Made by a program: the position numbers and the translations under genes
Notes under the pieces: generated by a model
The model's input: the letters and a program-made list of their open reading frames with translations, nothing else
Database searches by the model: none
Told to the model about the DNA's origin: nothing
Source of the DNA: an uncultured Verrucomicrobiota bacterium
Lineage (GTDB): Bacteria > Verrucomicrobiota > Verrucomicrobiia > Opitutales > Opitutaceae
Length of the DNA: 64,000 nt
NCBI GenBank assembly: GCA_903904685.1
Contig: CAIVDS010000044.1
Span: 25,105-89,104, forward strand
Direction: 5' to 3'
Shown: in pieces, positions 33,083 through 44,132 of the stretch
Numbering within the stretch: the stretch's first letter is position 1
Layout: each line of letters begins with the position of its first letter

Positions 33083-33910
33083 ATGGGATCACGATCCATG
33101 AGCGAGACGCCCCTTGCCGCTGACGAAGAACTGGTCCGGTTTTTATCGGCGTCTGCGCCGCGACCGGTGCCGCCGATGATCAGGCGGGCGGCTTTGCGGA
33201 ATGCGGCTCCGCTCGTGATGGCGATTTTAGGGGTGGTTTTCCTGACGATGGGATTGTTTTTCGCGAAGGTTTTTCTGCCTTGGAGGCAGGCGGATGAATG
33301 GCGGCTGGCGGCGAGTCATCCCTTGTCGGTGCAGGGACGGATCATCTCAGTCGAGAAAACAAACCTGTCCATCAACAAGGCGCAGGTGATGTGCTATGGC
33401 TTCGAGTTTACGACGGCCCAAGGAGGCGCATCAGTGCGCGGCGAGTGTTTCACCACGGGTCGGCGGTGGTCGACGGGGGCCACAGTAAATGTGCGTTATA
33501 GTCCAGCCGAGCCGGCGCTGGCTTGTCCCGAGGGAGCTCGACTGAGCGAAGGCAGTCTTGGCAGCGCATTCGTGCTGATTTTCCCATTGGTTGGCGGGGG
33601 CATTGTCCTCTGGGTTGTCCGTGCTCGGCGCCGGATGCTTTGGCTGCTGAAGAACGGCACGCTGGGGGATTTTCGAGTGACGGCCATCGAGCCGACATCG
33701 GTTACCATTAACAAGCAGCCACAGTTTAAAGTCACGTTGCAGCGGCTCGACCTGGCGGACGCGGAGCCGCATGAAGTGCGTTGGTATCAACCCGCACTGC
33801 TGGCTTTCGCGCGAGAGCGGCAAGAGAACGGACAGGCGGTTTTTGGGCTTTTCGACCCAGCCAAACCGAAACGCGTGATCTTGCCGGAAGCGCTGATGCA
33901 GGCCGGCTGA
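33083..33910 (+). CDS. DUF3592-like membrane protein
   Basis: TM helices flanking a domain with VQGRIISVEK...VNVRYSPAEPALACPEG. Confidence 0.6.
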   Translation: MGSRSMSETPLAADEELVRFLSASAPRPVPPMIRRAALRNAAPLVMAILGVVFLTMGLFFAKVFLPWRQADEWRLAASHPLSVQGRIISVEKTNLSINKAQVMCYGFEFTTAQGGASVRGECFTTGRRWSTGATVNVRYSPAEPALACPEGARLSEGSLGSAFVLIFPLVGGGIVLWVVRARRRMLWLLKNGTLGDFRVTAIEPTSVTINKQPQFKVTLQRLDLADAEPHEVRWYQPALLAFARERQENGQAVFGLFDPAKPKRVILPEALMQAG

Positions 33911-33922
33911 AAAGTTTCGCCG

Positions 33923-34504
33923 TTACGAACTCAGCGCTTCGCGCACGAGGTCGGCGATGGCGGGCGGGAGATCGAGGGCGAGAGCGGCTTGTTGCGCGGC
34001 GGGGCTGAGCTTGCGCCATGTCTTGCGGAGGATATCCACGAATTTTCCGCGCGGATATTCGGCGTGTTGCGCGGCGAAGGCGCCGATCTCATTTTCCAAG
34101 AAAACGAGCACGGCGGCGTCTTCGAGGGCTTGGGTGCCGGGATTGGTTTTGAGACCGGTCTTGGAAACCCACAGGGCGACTTCGTCGGCTTCGTTGGCAG
34201 GCACGCCGGCGGCAATGAGAAGTTCGCGGGCGCGGTTAGCCTGCTTGACGTAGAGTGAGCGGCGCCAGTTGAGGTAGGCGACTTTGCCTTCGGGGAAGGA
34301 GGCGCGGGGAGTGAGCCAGCGTTCAAGGTGCTGGCAGCGGGCGGCGAGGCGCAGAAGAGGCGAGGCGGCGGGGATAAGTTTGGCCACCCACGTTTCCACG
34401 CGGTCGGCATAGACGAGTTCGGCGGCCCGGCCGCCGGGCGTGCGGGCTGGATCGGCGGCGTGGGCGGAATCGATGAGCTCGCGGGCTCGGTCGTGGGCGG
34501 TCAT
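33923..34504 (-). CDS. DUF4202 family protein
   Basis: AELVYADRVETWVAKLIPAASPLLRLAARCQHLERWLTPRASFPEGKVAYLNWRRSLYVKQA...EDAAVLVFLENE. Confidence 0.75.
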   Translation of the reverse strand: MTAHDRARELIDSAHAADPARTPGGRAAELVYADRVETWVAKLIPAASPLLRLAARCQHLERWLTPRASFPEGKVAYLNWRRSLYVKQANRARELLIAAGVPANEADEVALWVSKTGLKTNPGTQALEDAAVLVFLENEIGAFAAQHAEYPRGKFVDILRKTWRKLSPAAQQAALALDLPPAIADLVREALSS

Positions 34505-34518
34505 GGCAGACGTTAAAC

Positions 34519-35010
34519 TCAATCCGAGAGATGGTTGTCGGCAAGGATGCGGTCGCGGATAGTCGCGGCCCAATCGGTAAGCAGCTTGCCTTGGGCATTG
34601 GTGAGCCGCGCATCAGCATGCCCGAGCTTGTAGGAGGCCAAAGGCATCTCGCGGTCGGTCACTTCGTCGATGATCTGATCGAGTTTTTTTGTGGCACGCT
34701 TGGGCGAGTAGGTGGCGAACTCGGAAAAATTGAGATGCTGCTTGCCGTCGTTGATATGTGAGGCGAGCCACCAGCCGACGGGCTGGATGTTGGCATACCA
34801 CGGGTAACGGGTGGTGTTGGAGTGGCAGTCGTAGCAGGCCACCGAGAGCATCTGCTTCACGACGGGAGGCGTGGCGTAATGATCCGTGATATCGTTTGCC
34901 GAGGGGTGTGCGGCGATGTTTTTGGCCGGCTGGGCAAATTGGATTGCGACAAAAATGATAGCCAGACTAAGCAGAATTTTTTTCCAGAACTTCACAGCCA
35001 CAAATGACAA
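34519..35010 (-). CDS. haem-binding domain protein (single CxxCH)
   Basis: N-terminal TM; VACYDCHSNTTRYPWYANIQPVGWWLASHINDGKQHLNFSEF. Confidence 0.85.
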   Translation of the reverse strand: MSFVAVKFWKKILLSLAIIFVAIQFAQPAKNIAAHPSANDITDHYATPPVVKQMLSVACYDCHSNTTRYPWYANIQPVGWWLASHINDGKQHLNFSEFATYSPKRATKKLDQIIDEVTDREMPLASYKLGHADARLTNAQGKLLTDWAATIRDRILADNHLSD

Positions 35011-35062
35011 ACCACGCCGCTCAAGGTGTCAAAACGGGAAACCAAGGCGGCGTGGAAGTGAC

Positions 35063-36283
35063 TTACAATGAGCGCAGGAAGGCGATCAACTGCTGTTGCT
35101 GGACCGGAGTGAGCTGCGTATAGGCGGACTGCGAGGCGGCGGCTTCACCGGCATGGGCAAGGATGGCGGCGGCGGGTGTCGCCGCACGACCGTCGTGCAG
35201 GTAGTTGTGTCGGGCGCTGAGACCCCAGAGAGGAGAGGTGCGCATTTCAGTGGTGCCGGCGGCGGCTTGGGCGATGCCGTCACCAAGAGCACCCATGTCG
35301 TGGAGCAGGAGGTCCGAGTAGAGTTGCACGTTCTTGTTGGCCAAGGCGGCGATCGCATTTTGGCCGGTGTTGAGGGACGGCGTGTGGCAGCTCGCGCAGC
35401 CGATGAACGCAAAGAGTTTCTGTCCGGCCAACGTGGCGGGGGTGATTGGTGCGCCGACAGGCGGCGGGGCGAGGAAGCGCATGTAGTTGGAGACCCGGTC
35501 TATTTCAGAAAGTCCGGACGCATCTGGCTGGTCTTCGATTGGTGCCGTCGGGCTGACGAAGCAGGCGAGTTTGACTTCGTTGCCGTTAGGAGCGGCAGCC
35601 TTTGGGAAGAGGCGGTTGGTGATGCCGATTTCGTTGTTTAACGCATCGCCGCTGAAGGAGAGGATAGTTGCGTGCTGGGCTTTCCAGCCGAAACGGCCGA
35701 CGCGGCTTTCACCGGTGGCGACATCAGTGACAAGGGCGACGTGGCCTTTGACCCCGACGGGCTTTGGTAGGTTGGCATTGGCGATGATGGTGGCGTCGGG
35801 GATGGCCTCGATCAGGCCTGCACCGTAGAGCGGCGTGGTGAGGCGTCTGGCAACGACATTGGCTTCTGAGGGAACGACCTCTTGGAGTGAAGGGTCGATC
35901 GCTCTGGCATGAAGCAGGCTGCCGTCGAGCGAGGTGAGCGGATCGAAAACTCCGTTGGCGCTGTGTCCGAAGCGGGTGACGGTTTTGCCGCTGCTGCCTC
36001 CAGCCGAGGGCGCACCGTGGCAGGCCAAGCAGGAGTCGTCATTGAAAATGGGGCCCAGGCCGGTCTGTCGGGTTTCGCGGATGTTAAAATCTTTGCTGCC
36101 CGCAGTGAAGGCGGCGAGTTGAGCGGTGGTTGCGCCGACAAGGGGCTTGCCGAAATTGCCGCTGGTTAGAGGAGGAGGAATGGCGGGAGCAGGCGGTGGA
36201 GCCGGTGGAGTTGGTTGGGCGAGGAGGGGGAGAGCCAAGCATACTAACAGCAGTGCACAGGTGGTGGGGATGCGGTGTTTCAT
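35063..36283 (-). CDS. di-haem oxidoreductase-like cytochrome (DUF1111 type)
   Basis: Signal peptide MKHRIPTTCALLLVCLALPLLAQ; CLACH and CASCH motifs; TSPLWGLSARHNYLHDGRA. Confidence 0.8.
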   Translation of the reverse strand: MKHRIPTTCALLLVCLALPLLAQPTPPAPPPAPAIPPPLTSGNFGKPLVGATTAQLAAFTAGSKDFNIRETRQTGLGPIFNDDSCLACHGAPSAGGSSGKTVTRFGHSANGVFDPLTSLDGSLLHARAIDPSLQEVVPSEANVVARRLTTPLYGAGLIEAIPDATIIANANLPKPVGVKGHVALVTDVATGESRVGRFGWKAQHATILSFSGDALNNEIGITNRLFPKAAAPNGNEVKLACFVSPTAPIEDQPDASGLSEIDRVSNYMRFLAPPPVGAPITPATLAGQKLFAFIGCASCHTPSLNTGQNAIAALANKNVQLYSDLLLHDMGALGDGIAQAAAGTTEMRTSPLWGLSARHNYLHDGRAATPAAAILAHAGEAAASQSAYTQLTPVQQQQLIAFLRSL

Positions 36284-36407
36284 GGGGCGGGAGTTTGCAG
36301 GCATTAGGGCGGGTTTGTTTGATGGAGTGCTTTCTGCGGTCATTAAACCACCCTTGTGTAAGGCTCCGATGAAGCTTCGCGGAAGAATTGTTAAGCCGGA
36401 GTAAAAG

Positions 36408-37850
36408 TCACTCTGTCTCAAGCAACCGTAGGGTGACACGGAAGCCGCTCGGGGTGCGGTTCTCGAAGCGTACGGTTCCTCCGCAGGCTTCGACGCAACT
36501 TTTCACGATGGCGAGGCCCAGACCAGCGCCACCGGTATCTCGATTGCGCGCGGCTTCCGGACGGAAAAGTGGTTCACCCAAGCGTACCAGCGCCTCGGAT
36601 GGCACGCCGGGGCCTTCGTCTTCGATGATGACGAGCACGGCGTCGGTATCTTTTTCTGCTCGCAATGTAATCGCAGAGGCGCGGCTCGCGTGGCGCAGGG
36701 CGTTGCGTATGAGATTGCCGAGAGCGCGGGCAAGCAGGTCGGCATCGGCCCGTGCGGCGAGCGTTTCGGGAATTATAATTTTAACCGCGTCGTCCGCCGC
36801 TTCGCGGGCCAGCACACGGGCCGCCAGTGGCGCTAGCAAGACTGTGGCAACGGCCGCGTCGCGAGGGCGCAGGCCGGCCTTGGTGAAGGCGAGCAATTCA
36901 CCAACGAGGGCGGACATCTGATCGATTTCCTCGCGCACATCGGTAATCGCATTTTGCAGCTCCGGGCCGGCACGTTGCTCAAGGATGCTTGCACTTACCT
37001 GCATGCGTCCGATCGGGGAACCGAGCTCATGGGCAATGTCGCCGAGAAAGCGTTTTTGGCCCGTGACGAGCCGGTCGAGCCGGCCGGCCATGCGGTTTAC
37101 AGATCCGCCAAGCGCGCCAAGTTCATCGCGGCGGTTTTCCGGCACACGTGTGTCAAAATTACCGTCGGCGATCGACTCGGTGGCTCGGTTGAGTCGCCCG
37201 AGATCGCGGGTCAGGCTGCGCACAAAAGGCAGCCAGAATAACAACGACACACCTATGGCGATGGCGCCTATCCAAAGCCAAGGGGCAAGATCCAGCAGTG
37301 TTAAAAGAACCCCGAAACTCGGAATTTTCATGACCAGAACGGCTGGCGGACGGTCCTGTCCGCCGACACGCACGGCCAGCCAAAAAACAGCAGGGTCTCC
37401 GTTTCTAATCAACAGACGCTGCGGGCCGGGCTCGCGTGGCGGCGGGGCAGCTTGTTCCGGTGGATCTTCACCAGGCGGGCCGTCTTGTTTTGGAGGGCGC
37501 TGAAGCCGCTGAGGTGAATTACGGGAATGAATCATTTCACTTAGCGCAGGCGGAATGTCGGGGAGAGAACCGTTTAGCATTTGACCACGGGCTCCTATCA
37601 GGGCGGCCGACACGCCGCAGCTGCTGGCAAAGCGAGCGAGGGCTTCGTCGCGTCTATTAGGCGGCAGGCCGCGCAAATCACCGACAGCGGCGTTAACCAA
37701 ATCTTGGATACGGCGTCCGGGCGGCCCTTCCACCAGCGCGTTCCAATTAAGACCTTTTTGCGATATAAGGAAACCGGCCCCGAGCGCGGCCAGCAACGCG
37801 AGGTTTAGCAGGAGCCATCCGGAGACTTTCAGCGCAAGAGGGAAACGCAT
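36408..37850 (-). CDS. HAMP-containing sensor histidine kinase
   Basis: Two TM, HAMP, FLGDIAHELGSPIGRMQVSASIL H-box, NLIRNALRHA, GGAGLGLAIVKSCV. Confidence 0.9.
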   Translation of the reverse strand: MRFPLALKVSGWLLLNLALLAALGAGFLISQKGLNWNALVEGPPGRRIQDLVNAAVGDLRGLPPNRRDEALARFASSCGVSAALIGARGQMLNGSLPDIPPALSEMIHSRNSPQRLQRPPKQDGPPGEDPPEQAAPPPREPGPQRLLIRNGDPAVFWLAVRVGGQDRPPAVLVMKIPSFGVLLTLLDLAPWLWIGAIAIGVSLLFWLPFVRSLTRDLGRLNRATESIADGNFDTRVPENRRDELGALGGSVNRMAGRLDRLVTGQKRFLGDIAHELGSPIGRMQVSASILEQRAGPELQNAITDVREEIDQMSALVGELLAFTKAGLRPRDAAVATVLLAPLAARVLAREAADDAVKIIIPETLAARADADLLARALGNLIRNALRHASRASAITLRAEKDTDAVLVIIEDEGPGVPSEALVRLGEPLFRPEAARNRDTGGAGLGLAIVKSCVEACGGTVRFENRTPSGFRVTLRLLETE

Positions 37851-37861
37851 GGGCGGAGGAG

Positions 37862-38596
37862 TCAGGACACGGCTGGATCGGTGAGCATGTAGCCCGCCGA
37901 GCGCAACGTGCGGATAAAGCGCGGATTCTTGGCGTCGTCGCCCAGTTTTTTGCGCAGAGCGGAGATGTGGACGTCGATAGAACGGTCAAACACCTCGTAG
38001 TTACGGTCGCGTATCTCGTCGAGAAGCGCCTCGCGGGTCCGCACCCGGCCTCGGGCGCGGGCGAGACTGGCCAGCAGATCGAACTCCACCGGCGTGAGTA
38101 TGAGCGGCTGGTCCGCCAGCAGGGCGAGCCGGGCTTCGGGTTGGACGCGTAGCGGTCCCACGACGATCTCGGCGGCAGGCGCGGCGTCCGCCGGGGCGCG
38201 GGAGGTGCGGCGCAAAACGGCGCGGAGGCGGGCAAGCAGCTCGCGGGTGGAAAATGTTTTCGGCAGGTAGTCGTCCGCGCCGACTTCAAGGCCGACGATG
38301 CGGTCGGTTTCATCGCCGCGTGCGGTGAGCATAAGCACCGGCACTTCGCTGGTGCGCCGTATCCGCCGGAGCACTTCGAACCCGTCGATTCCAGGCAGCA
38401 TCACATCAAGAATGATGGCCTGCCAGTGCGCGTCCGGGGCGGTCGCGCGTTCCGCGCCGACGGATCCGTCGTGCTCGGCGGTGACGTCGAAGCCGAGCGG
38501 GGTGAGGTAGTCGCCGACGAGCCGGCAAAGCTTCTTGTCATCGTCGATCATCAGCAGCCGGATACGGCCGAGGGGTGTTTCAGAGACGGCGTTCAT
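37862..38596 (-). CDS. OmpR/PhoB-type response regulator
   Basis: RLLMIDDDKKLCRLVGDYL...IILDVMLPGIDGFEVLRRIR...winged-helix C-terminus. Confidence 0.92.
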   Translation of the reverse strand: MNAVSETPLGRIRLLMIDDDKKLCRLVGDYLTPLGFDVTAEHDGSVGAERATAPDAHWQAIILDVMLPGIDGFEVLRRIRRTSEVPVLMLTARGDETDRIVGLEVGADDYLPKTFSTRELLARLRAVLRRTSRAPADAAPAAEIVVGPLRVQPEARLALLADQPLILTPVEFDLLASLARARGRVRTREALLDEIRDRNYEVFDRSIDVHISALRKKLGDDAKNPRFIRTLRSAGYMLTDPAVS

Positions 38597-38659
38597 GAAC
38601 GCAGACAAACGATTTTGGCGAAGAAAGCAGTCCACTTTACGTGGGCTTAACAATTTTCC

Positions 38660-39121
38660 ATGGCGACGATCGCACCAGTCTGGATGGTTGCAGGCGTATC
38701 CGGCATCTGTTGTTTTATGCAAATGACGCGACGAATCTGGCTTTTTAGCGGGATAATCGTGGTGGTTTTTCTACCGCTGGCGCTGGCTTTTGGAGTGGAA
38801 GGAAAACCTGTGCCGGATGCGGCGATCACGATCAGGCAGGCGCTCAAGGAAAGGCGAGTGGTGACGTTCACCTATCACGGTTATGCGAGAACGGTGGAGG
38901 CGCACGCGCTTGGCAAGAGTGCCGATGGCAAGGCAGCGCTGCTGGCGTGGCAGACCGGTGGCGGCAGTCAGACGGAACCCCTGCCAGGCTGGCGGACGTT
39001 TTTACTGGCGGATATCATGGGGCTGACGCTCGCCGAAACGACCTTCGCCAAACCCCGGCCAGATTACCACAAAGGCGGACGAGGGCTCAAAGCGGTGGAG
39101 GCCGAGGTAGCGGCCGACTGA
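38660..39121 (+). CDS. small protein with WYL-like segment
   Basis: IRQALKERRVVTFTYHGYARTVEAHALGKSADGKAALLAWQTGGGS...PGWRTFLLADI resembles WYL-domain core. Confidence 0.5.
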   Translation: MATIAPVWMVAGVSGICCFMQMTRRIWLFSGIIVVVFLPLALAFGVEGKPVPDAAITIRQALKERRVVTFTYHGYARTVEAHALGKSADGKAALLAWQTGGGSQTEPLPGWRTFLLADIMGLTLAETTFAKPRPDYHKGGRGLKAVEAEVAAD

Positions 39122-39158
39122 TTCACTGGCTGGTGGAGCACAGTGAACCCGACGATTC

Positions 39159-42100
39159 TTACGCCAGGATGCGGCGGAGGCTTTCCAGATCCATCACGGT
39201 CGCGAGGCTTTCTTCCTGCACGACGGCGGAAGCGAGGGCGGCTTTCTCGTGCTGCAGCAGGCGGATTTTCTCTTCGACGGTTCCTTCGGCGATCAGGCGA
39301 TATGCGATGACCGGCTTCGTCTGGCCGATGCGATGAATGCGGTCGATCGCCTGTGCTTCCACCGCCGGGTTCCACCATGGGTCGTAGAGAATCGCGTAGC
39401 TTGCCGCCGTGAGATTCAGGCCGAAGCCGGCCGCTTTCAAGGAGAGTAGAAAAACCGTCTTGGTCGGGTCGGTCTGGAACGTGTTGACCAACTCGGCGCG
39501 GTTCTCGGTCGCGCCGGTGAGCATCAGGTGGCCGATGCCGCCCGCGACGAGCCGGCCGCGGATGATTTCCAACATCTGCACGAACTGGCTGAAGACGAGG
39601 ACCTGGTGGCCTTCCTCGGCGAGTTCCTCCACGCGTTCGAGCAACGCTTCCAGTTTCGCGCTCGGCAGCGTGGCGTGCGCGGGATCGACCAGCGCGGGAT
39701 GACAACAAATCTGGCGCAGGCGCAGCAAGCTCGCGAGCACATGGAAGCGCACCGCGTCGAGGGCTTTGGTGGTTTCGACGCCGAGAAGCTGGGCGCGGGC
39801 GCGCTTGAGCTCGGCGTCGTAGAGCCGGCGCTGGCCGCCTTCGAGCTCGACGATGATCTCGTCCTCGGTGCGCGGCGGCAGGTCGGGCGCGGCCTGGGCC
39901 TTGGTGCGGCGCAGGAGAAAATGCCGCACGCGGCGGTGCAGGCGGGCGAGCGCTGCCGGATCGGCTTCGTTATACTGGCGGCGAAAACCGGCTTGGTCGC
40001 CGAGCAGGCCGGGTTGCGCGAAGGCGAACAAACTCCACAGGTCGGCGAGCCGGTTTTCGATGGGCGTGCCGGTGAGCACCACGCGGTGTTTCGCGCGGAG
40101 CGAACGCGCGGTCACGGCGACCTGGCTGCCGGGGTTTTTGATAAACTGGCCTTCATCGAGAATCACGACATCCCACGCCACGGTGCGAAACGCCGCGGCG
40201 TTCAGCCGGAGCTGCGTGTAGTTGGCGACAAGGAGTTGGGGGCCGTTGGCGATTGTGGTCGTTGCGGAAACGGAGTCGGTCGAGAACGCGGCGATGGCGA
40301 GATCGGGCGTGAAGCGCGCGGTTTCGGCGAGCCATCCGTGGGTCACGCTTTTCGGGCAGACGACCAGCACGCGAAACGGCGGGGCGCCGGCCGTGCGCTT
40401 CACTGTGGCGAGGTGCAGCAACCATGCGAGGGCCTGCACGGTTTTTCCGAGGCCCATGTCGTCGGCGAGCACTCCGCCGAAACCTTGGGCAGAGAGGTGG
40501 CAAAGAAACTGAAAGCCTTCGAGTTGATACGGGCGCAGTGTGGCGCGCAGTCCGGCGGGGAGAGTCGCCGGAGGCAGCGCGGCGATGCGCGCGGCGCGGT
40601 CTTTCAAAACATGGACGAGCATGGCGTCGCGTTCGGCGAGGGCCTCCGCCTCAAGCGCGAGCTGCAGCACATGCAACCGGTGGCGCGCGGGACGTCCGCC
40701 GGCGAGGACGTCGTCCATGCCGAGACCGAGGCGATCAAGCGCGGCGGCGGTCGCGGTATCGAGATGCGCGGCGGTTTCGACGCGGCGCCAGCCGTGGCGG
40801 GGAAGGTTAACCCATTTGCCGCGCGCCTTAAGGAGCAGGGCTATTTCATCGGCGCTGAGCGAGGTGTCGGCGACGCGCAGGCCGACGGTGAGGTCGAACC
40901 AGTCTTGCTCATAGCCGGGGGCGGCGGCGACAGCTAAGTCAACGTAAGCGCGCAGCGGAGCGCCGAGCAGGCAGGCGAGTTCGGGCGAGAGATCGACGTC
41001 GAGGTCGGGTGGGAGCGTGCCATGCCAGGCGAGAAAATCGTCGGGGAAAGTGTTGGCTACGGTGCGCGTCCAAGAATCGGCCCAGCCATCCCAAGTGAGA
41101 CGGAAACCGCTGAAGCTCGCGCTGGCGGAGCGGGCGGCGGAGAGGTCGAATTCGATGACGGGTTCGCCGACGATGCGTGGCGGCGGAGTGGCGTTTTTGG
41201 CCCAGTGCCAAGAGACGGGAGCGCCGGCCCAGTATTGTTCACACGGCGGGTTTTCGGCTTGGGCGATGAGTTGTGCGTGGAAGTCGCGTTCGGCGCCGTC
41301 GAAAGCGAGCGAAAGCCAGCATTTGAGGCGCGGTCGCAGCGTGACGACGCGCACCTCGGCGGCGAGTCCGGCAGGGAGGCGCAGGCCGGCGGCGCGAAGG
41401 CGCGGCAGCAGGCGTGAGTCGGAGAGCGCGGCGACAGGTAAGCGGGCCGAAGGGCCGGGCGGCGGGCCACGCCAGAGGCGGTTGTCGAAAAGGTAGAGGG
41501 GCTCTGGGCGTAGCGCGATGAGCTTGGCGGAATCGGCGATGCAGCCATCCGGAGCGATCAGGCGCACATCGAGTTGGTCGGGTTTGGTTGTGGATGCGAC
41601 AGCTTCGGGCACGAGCGGCTCGGGCTCGATGACGAGTGAAGTGCCGTCGGGCATCACGAGCGCGGGGCGTGCGGCGAGGGCGCGCAGGAGACCGGTGACG
41701 GCGGCGGGAGGCAGCGCTTGTTTGACGGTCAGTCCGTGTGGCGCAAGGCGACACTCGGCGGCAAGAGCGGCGGCGAGCGCGGCCTCGGCGGGCGGGAGGG
41801 TTTCGAAATCAATGGGCCGCAACCTGGTGAGATCGGTGAGCCATTTTTGCGACGGGACTTTCCAGCGTTTGTCCGTGGTGTTGCGCGTTTCGATGTGCCA
41901 GGTGCCGAGGATCGAGAGGCGCACGCGGATGCCGGAGAGGCCGGCGAAATAAGAGGCGGCTTCGGCGGAAGCTTTGTCGTCGGAGGGAGAGAGGGCGTGG
42001 AGCCAGCCGACGAGTTCGGTTTCGAGGGCGGTGGCGTTGAGCGCGGCGGCGGTGGGGGTGGCGACGACGGGGACGGCATCGCTGGGATCGCGTCCGTCGC

Positions 42101-42425
42101 GCGCGCCGGATTCGACGGCGGCGATCCAGGCCAGGCCGGCGGCGTGGGTGTGTTTGCAGCGAGCAGTGGTTGAGCAGGAGCAGCGCGAGGACCATTCGCC
42201 GCGGGTGAGAAAGAAGGTGAGCGTGTAGCGGTAGTCGTCGGTGAGCTCGGCTTTGACGAGGTGGTCGGCTTCGGACCAGACGGACGTGACGGCGCCTTTT
42301 TTCAACAGGTCGCGTCCGCGCTGGCGTGTGGCGGCGTCGAAGGACCCCAGCCACACGGCCATCGCGGCGAGCGCCTCGGGCGTGCGGACGCTGCGCACGT
42401 TGGGCTGGCGGTTGCGTGGCTTCAT
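39159..42425 (-). CDS. SNF2-family DEAD/H helicase with N-terminal SWIM zinc finger
   Basis: [23 protein letters not shown]...[14 protein letters not shown]...[32 protein letters not shown]...CKHTHA SWIM motif. Confidence 0.93.
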   Translation of the reverse strand: MKPRNRQPNVRSVRTPEALAAMAVWLGSFDAATRQRGRDLLKKGAVTSVWSEADHLVKAELTDDYRYTLTFFLTRGEWSSRCSCSTTARCKHTHAAGLAWIAAVESGARDGRDPSDAVPVVATPTAAALNATALETELVGWLHALSPSDDKASAEAASYFAGLSGIRVRLSILGTWHIETRNTTDKRWKVPSQKWLTDLTRLRPIDFETLPPAEAALAAALAAECRLAPHGLTVKQALPPAAVTGLLRALAARPALVMPDGTSLVIEPEPLVPEAVASTTKPDQLDVRLIAPDGCIADSAKLIALRPEPLYLFDNRLWRGPPPGPSARLPVAALSDSRLLPRLRAAGLRLPAGLAAEVRVVTLRPRLKCWLSLAFDGAERDFHAQLIAQAENPPCEQYWAGAPVSWHWAKNATPPPRIVGEPVIEFDLSAARSASASFSGFRLTWDGWADSWTRTVANTFPDDFLAWHGTLPPDLDVDLSPELACLLGAPLRAYVDLAVAAAPGYEQDWFDLTVGLRVADTSLSADEIALLLKARGKWVNLPRHGWRRVETAAHLDTATAAALDRLGLGMDDVLAGGRPARHRLHVLQLALEAEALAERDAMLVHVLKDRAARIAALPPATLPAGLRATLRPYQLEGFQFLCHLSAQGFGGVLADDMGLGKTVQALAWLLHLATVKRTAGAPPFRVLVVCPKSVTHGWLAETARFTPDLAIAAFSTDSVSATTTIANGPQLLVANYTQLRLNAAAFRTVAWDVVILDEGQFIKNPGSQVAVTARSLRAKHRVVLTGTPIENRLADLWSLFAFAQPGLLGDQAGFRRQYNEADPAALARLHRRVRHFLLRRTKAQAAPDLPPRTEDEIIVELEGGQRRLYDAELKRARAQLLGVETTKALDAVRFHVLASLLRLRQICCHPALVDPAHATLPSAKLEALLERVEELAEEGHQVLVFSQFVQMLEIIRGRLVAGGIGHLMLTGATENRAELVNTFQTDPTKTVFLLSLKAAGFGLNLTAASYAILYDPWWNPAVEAQAIDRIHRIGQTKPVIAYRLIAEGTVEEKIRLLQHEKAALASAVVQEESLATVMDLESLRRILA

Positions 42426-42486
42426 CGCAGGCGAAAGCTAATCAAGGAAAGCGCGGGCACGGGCGCCCGCGCTTGCTTCGAAGGGC

Positions 42487-44013
42487 TCAATAAACCTGCT
42501 CTTCCAGTAGAGCGAAGAGCTCGGCTTCGGTGATGCGGCGCTGCTGCATCGAGTCGCGTTCGCGAAGGGTGAAGGTGTCGCCTTCCTTTTCGATCGTGTC
42601 GAAGTCGATGGTTACGCACCAGGGCGTGCCGATCTCGTCCTGACGGCGGTAGCGGCGGCCGACGGCGCCGGCTTCGTCGTAGAAGCAGGCATACTTGCGC
42701 TTGAGTTTCTTGTAGAGCGCCTGGGCGCGGGCGACGAGTTGTTCCTTGTTTTTGAGGAGCGGAAGCACGGCGACTTTCACCGGCGCGATGCGCGGGCTGA
42801 GGCGGAGGACGGTGCGCGTCTCGGTGTTGCCCTTGTCGTCGGTGACCTGCTCCTCGGCGTAGCACGAGGCGAGGACGGCGAGGAAGATGCGGTCGAGGCC
42901 GACGGCGGGCTCGATGACGTGCGGGACGAATTTTTTCTTGGTGGCCTCGTCGAAGATTTCCTGCGGTTTGCCGGAGGCGTTGGCGTGCTGCGTGAGGTCG
43001 TAGTTGCCGCGCGCGGCGATGCCCCAGAGCTCCTGCACGCCGAAGGGGAACTTGAACATGATGTCCGTCGTGCCCTTCGAGTAGAACGCGAGCTTCTCCT
43101 TGAGGTGGTCGTATTCGGAGAGGTGCGAGGCGGGCAGGCCGATGGAGAGGAGCCAGTCCTTGCACCAGTTGATCCAGTAGCGGTGCCACTTGGCCCAGTC
43201 GTCGTCCTCGTGGATGAAGAATTCCATCTCCATCTGCTCGAACTCGCGGGAACGGAAGATGAAGTTGCGCGGGGTGATCTCGTTGCGGAACGACTTGCCG
43301 GTTTGGGCGATTCCGAAAGGGAGCTTCACACGGCCGGTGTCCACGACGTTCTTGAAATCGACGAACATGCCTTGGGCGGTCTCGGGGCGGAGGTAGGCGA
43401 CGGACGAGGCGTCGGTCATGGCGCCGACATTCGTCTGGAACATCATGTTGAAGGCGCGGGGAGGGGTGAGGTCGCCGGCGTTGCCCGTGGCGGGTGAGGG
43501 GATGAGCGGGATCTCGGCCTCGGTGGCCTCGGTGAAATCTTTGGCGACGACTGGGGCGAGCGTGCCCTGGATGGACTTCTTGCGCTTAAAAAGTTCGGCG
43601 GCGGCCTGGAGTTCTTCGGTGGTCTTGTCGCTTTCGAGCGAGGAGACGTAGCCGTGCACGGTACCGTCGATCACGACGGGAGCAAAGAAGAGCTGGTCGG
43701 CGCGGTAGCGGTTTTTGGAGACCTTGCAGTCCACGAGCGGGTCGCTGAAGCCGGCGACGTGGCCGGAGGCTTCCCAGACTTTTGGGTGCATGATGATGGA
43801 GGTCTCGATGCCGACGATGTCGTCGCGGCGGCGGACCATGTCGTTCCACCAGCAGTCGCGGATGTTTTTCTTGAGCTCCACGCCGAGGGGGCCGTAGTCG
43901 AAAAAGCCGTTGAGGCCGCCGTAGATTTCCGACGATTGGAAGACGAAGCCACGGCGTTTCGCGAGAGAAACGATGGCTTCCATGAGGTTCGAGGACTCGG
44001 GCTGCGTGGACAT
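42487..44013 (-). CDS. glyQS: glycyl-tRNA synthetase (class II, single-chain)
   Basis: [33 protein letters not shown]...[15 protein letters not shown]...[25 protein letters not shown]. Confidence 0.96.
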   Translation of the reverse strand: MSTQPESSNLMEAIVSLAKRRGFVFQSSEIYGGLNGFFDYGPLGVELKKNIRDCWWNDMVRRRDDIVGIETSIIMHPKVWEASGHVAGFSDPLVDCKVSKNRYRADQLFFAPVVIDGTVHGYVSSLESDKTTEELQAAAELFKRKKSIQGTLAPVVAKDFTEATEAEIPLIPSPATGNAGDLTPPRAFNMMFQTNVGAMTDASSVAYLRPETAQGMFVDFKNVVDTGRVKLPFGIAQTGKSFRNEITPRNFIFRSREFEQMEMEFFIHEDDDWAKWHRYWINWCKDWLLSIGLPASHLSEYDHLKEKLAFYSKGTTDIMFKFPFGVQELWGIAARGNYDLTQHANASGKPQEIFDEATKKKFVPHVIEPAVGLDRIFLAVLASCYAEEQVTDDKGNTETRTVLRLSPRIAPVKVAVLPLLKNKEQLVARAQALYKKLKRKYACFYDEAGAVGRRYRRQDEIGTPWCVTIDFDTIEKEGDTFTLRERDSMQQRRITEAELFALLEEQVY

Positions 44014-44132
44014 AAGGGCGACGGATTAGCCTAGCGTATCCCCGGGGTCAACGCCGCGGTTGGGCGCACGTGCAGATGCGATGGAACCTGCGCCGATAGA
44101 AAAAGTCCCATTCGGAGAACCCTCCCATTGTC

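Noticed and set aside
31974-33092. 372-aa version of PdxH
   Set aside because: N-terminal ~180 residues lack family similarity and overlap the opposite-strand cysteine-cluster gene; start at 32549 preferred.
39528-40937. 469-aa plus-strand ORF inside the SNF2 gene
   Set aside because: Antisense to a clear helicase; typical high-GC mirror ORF.
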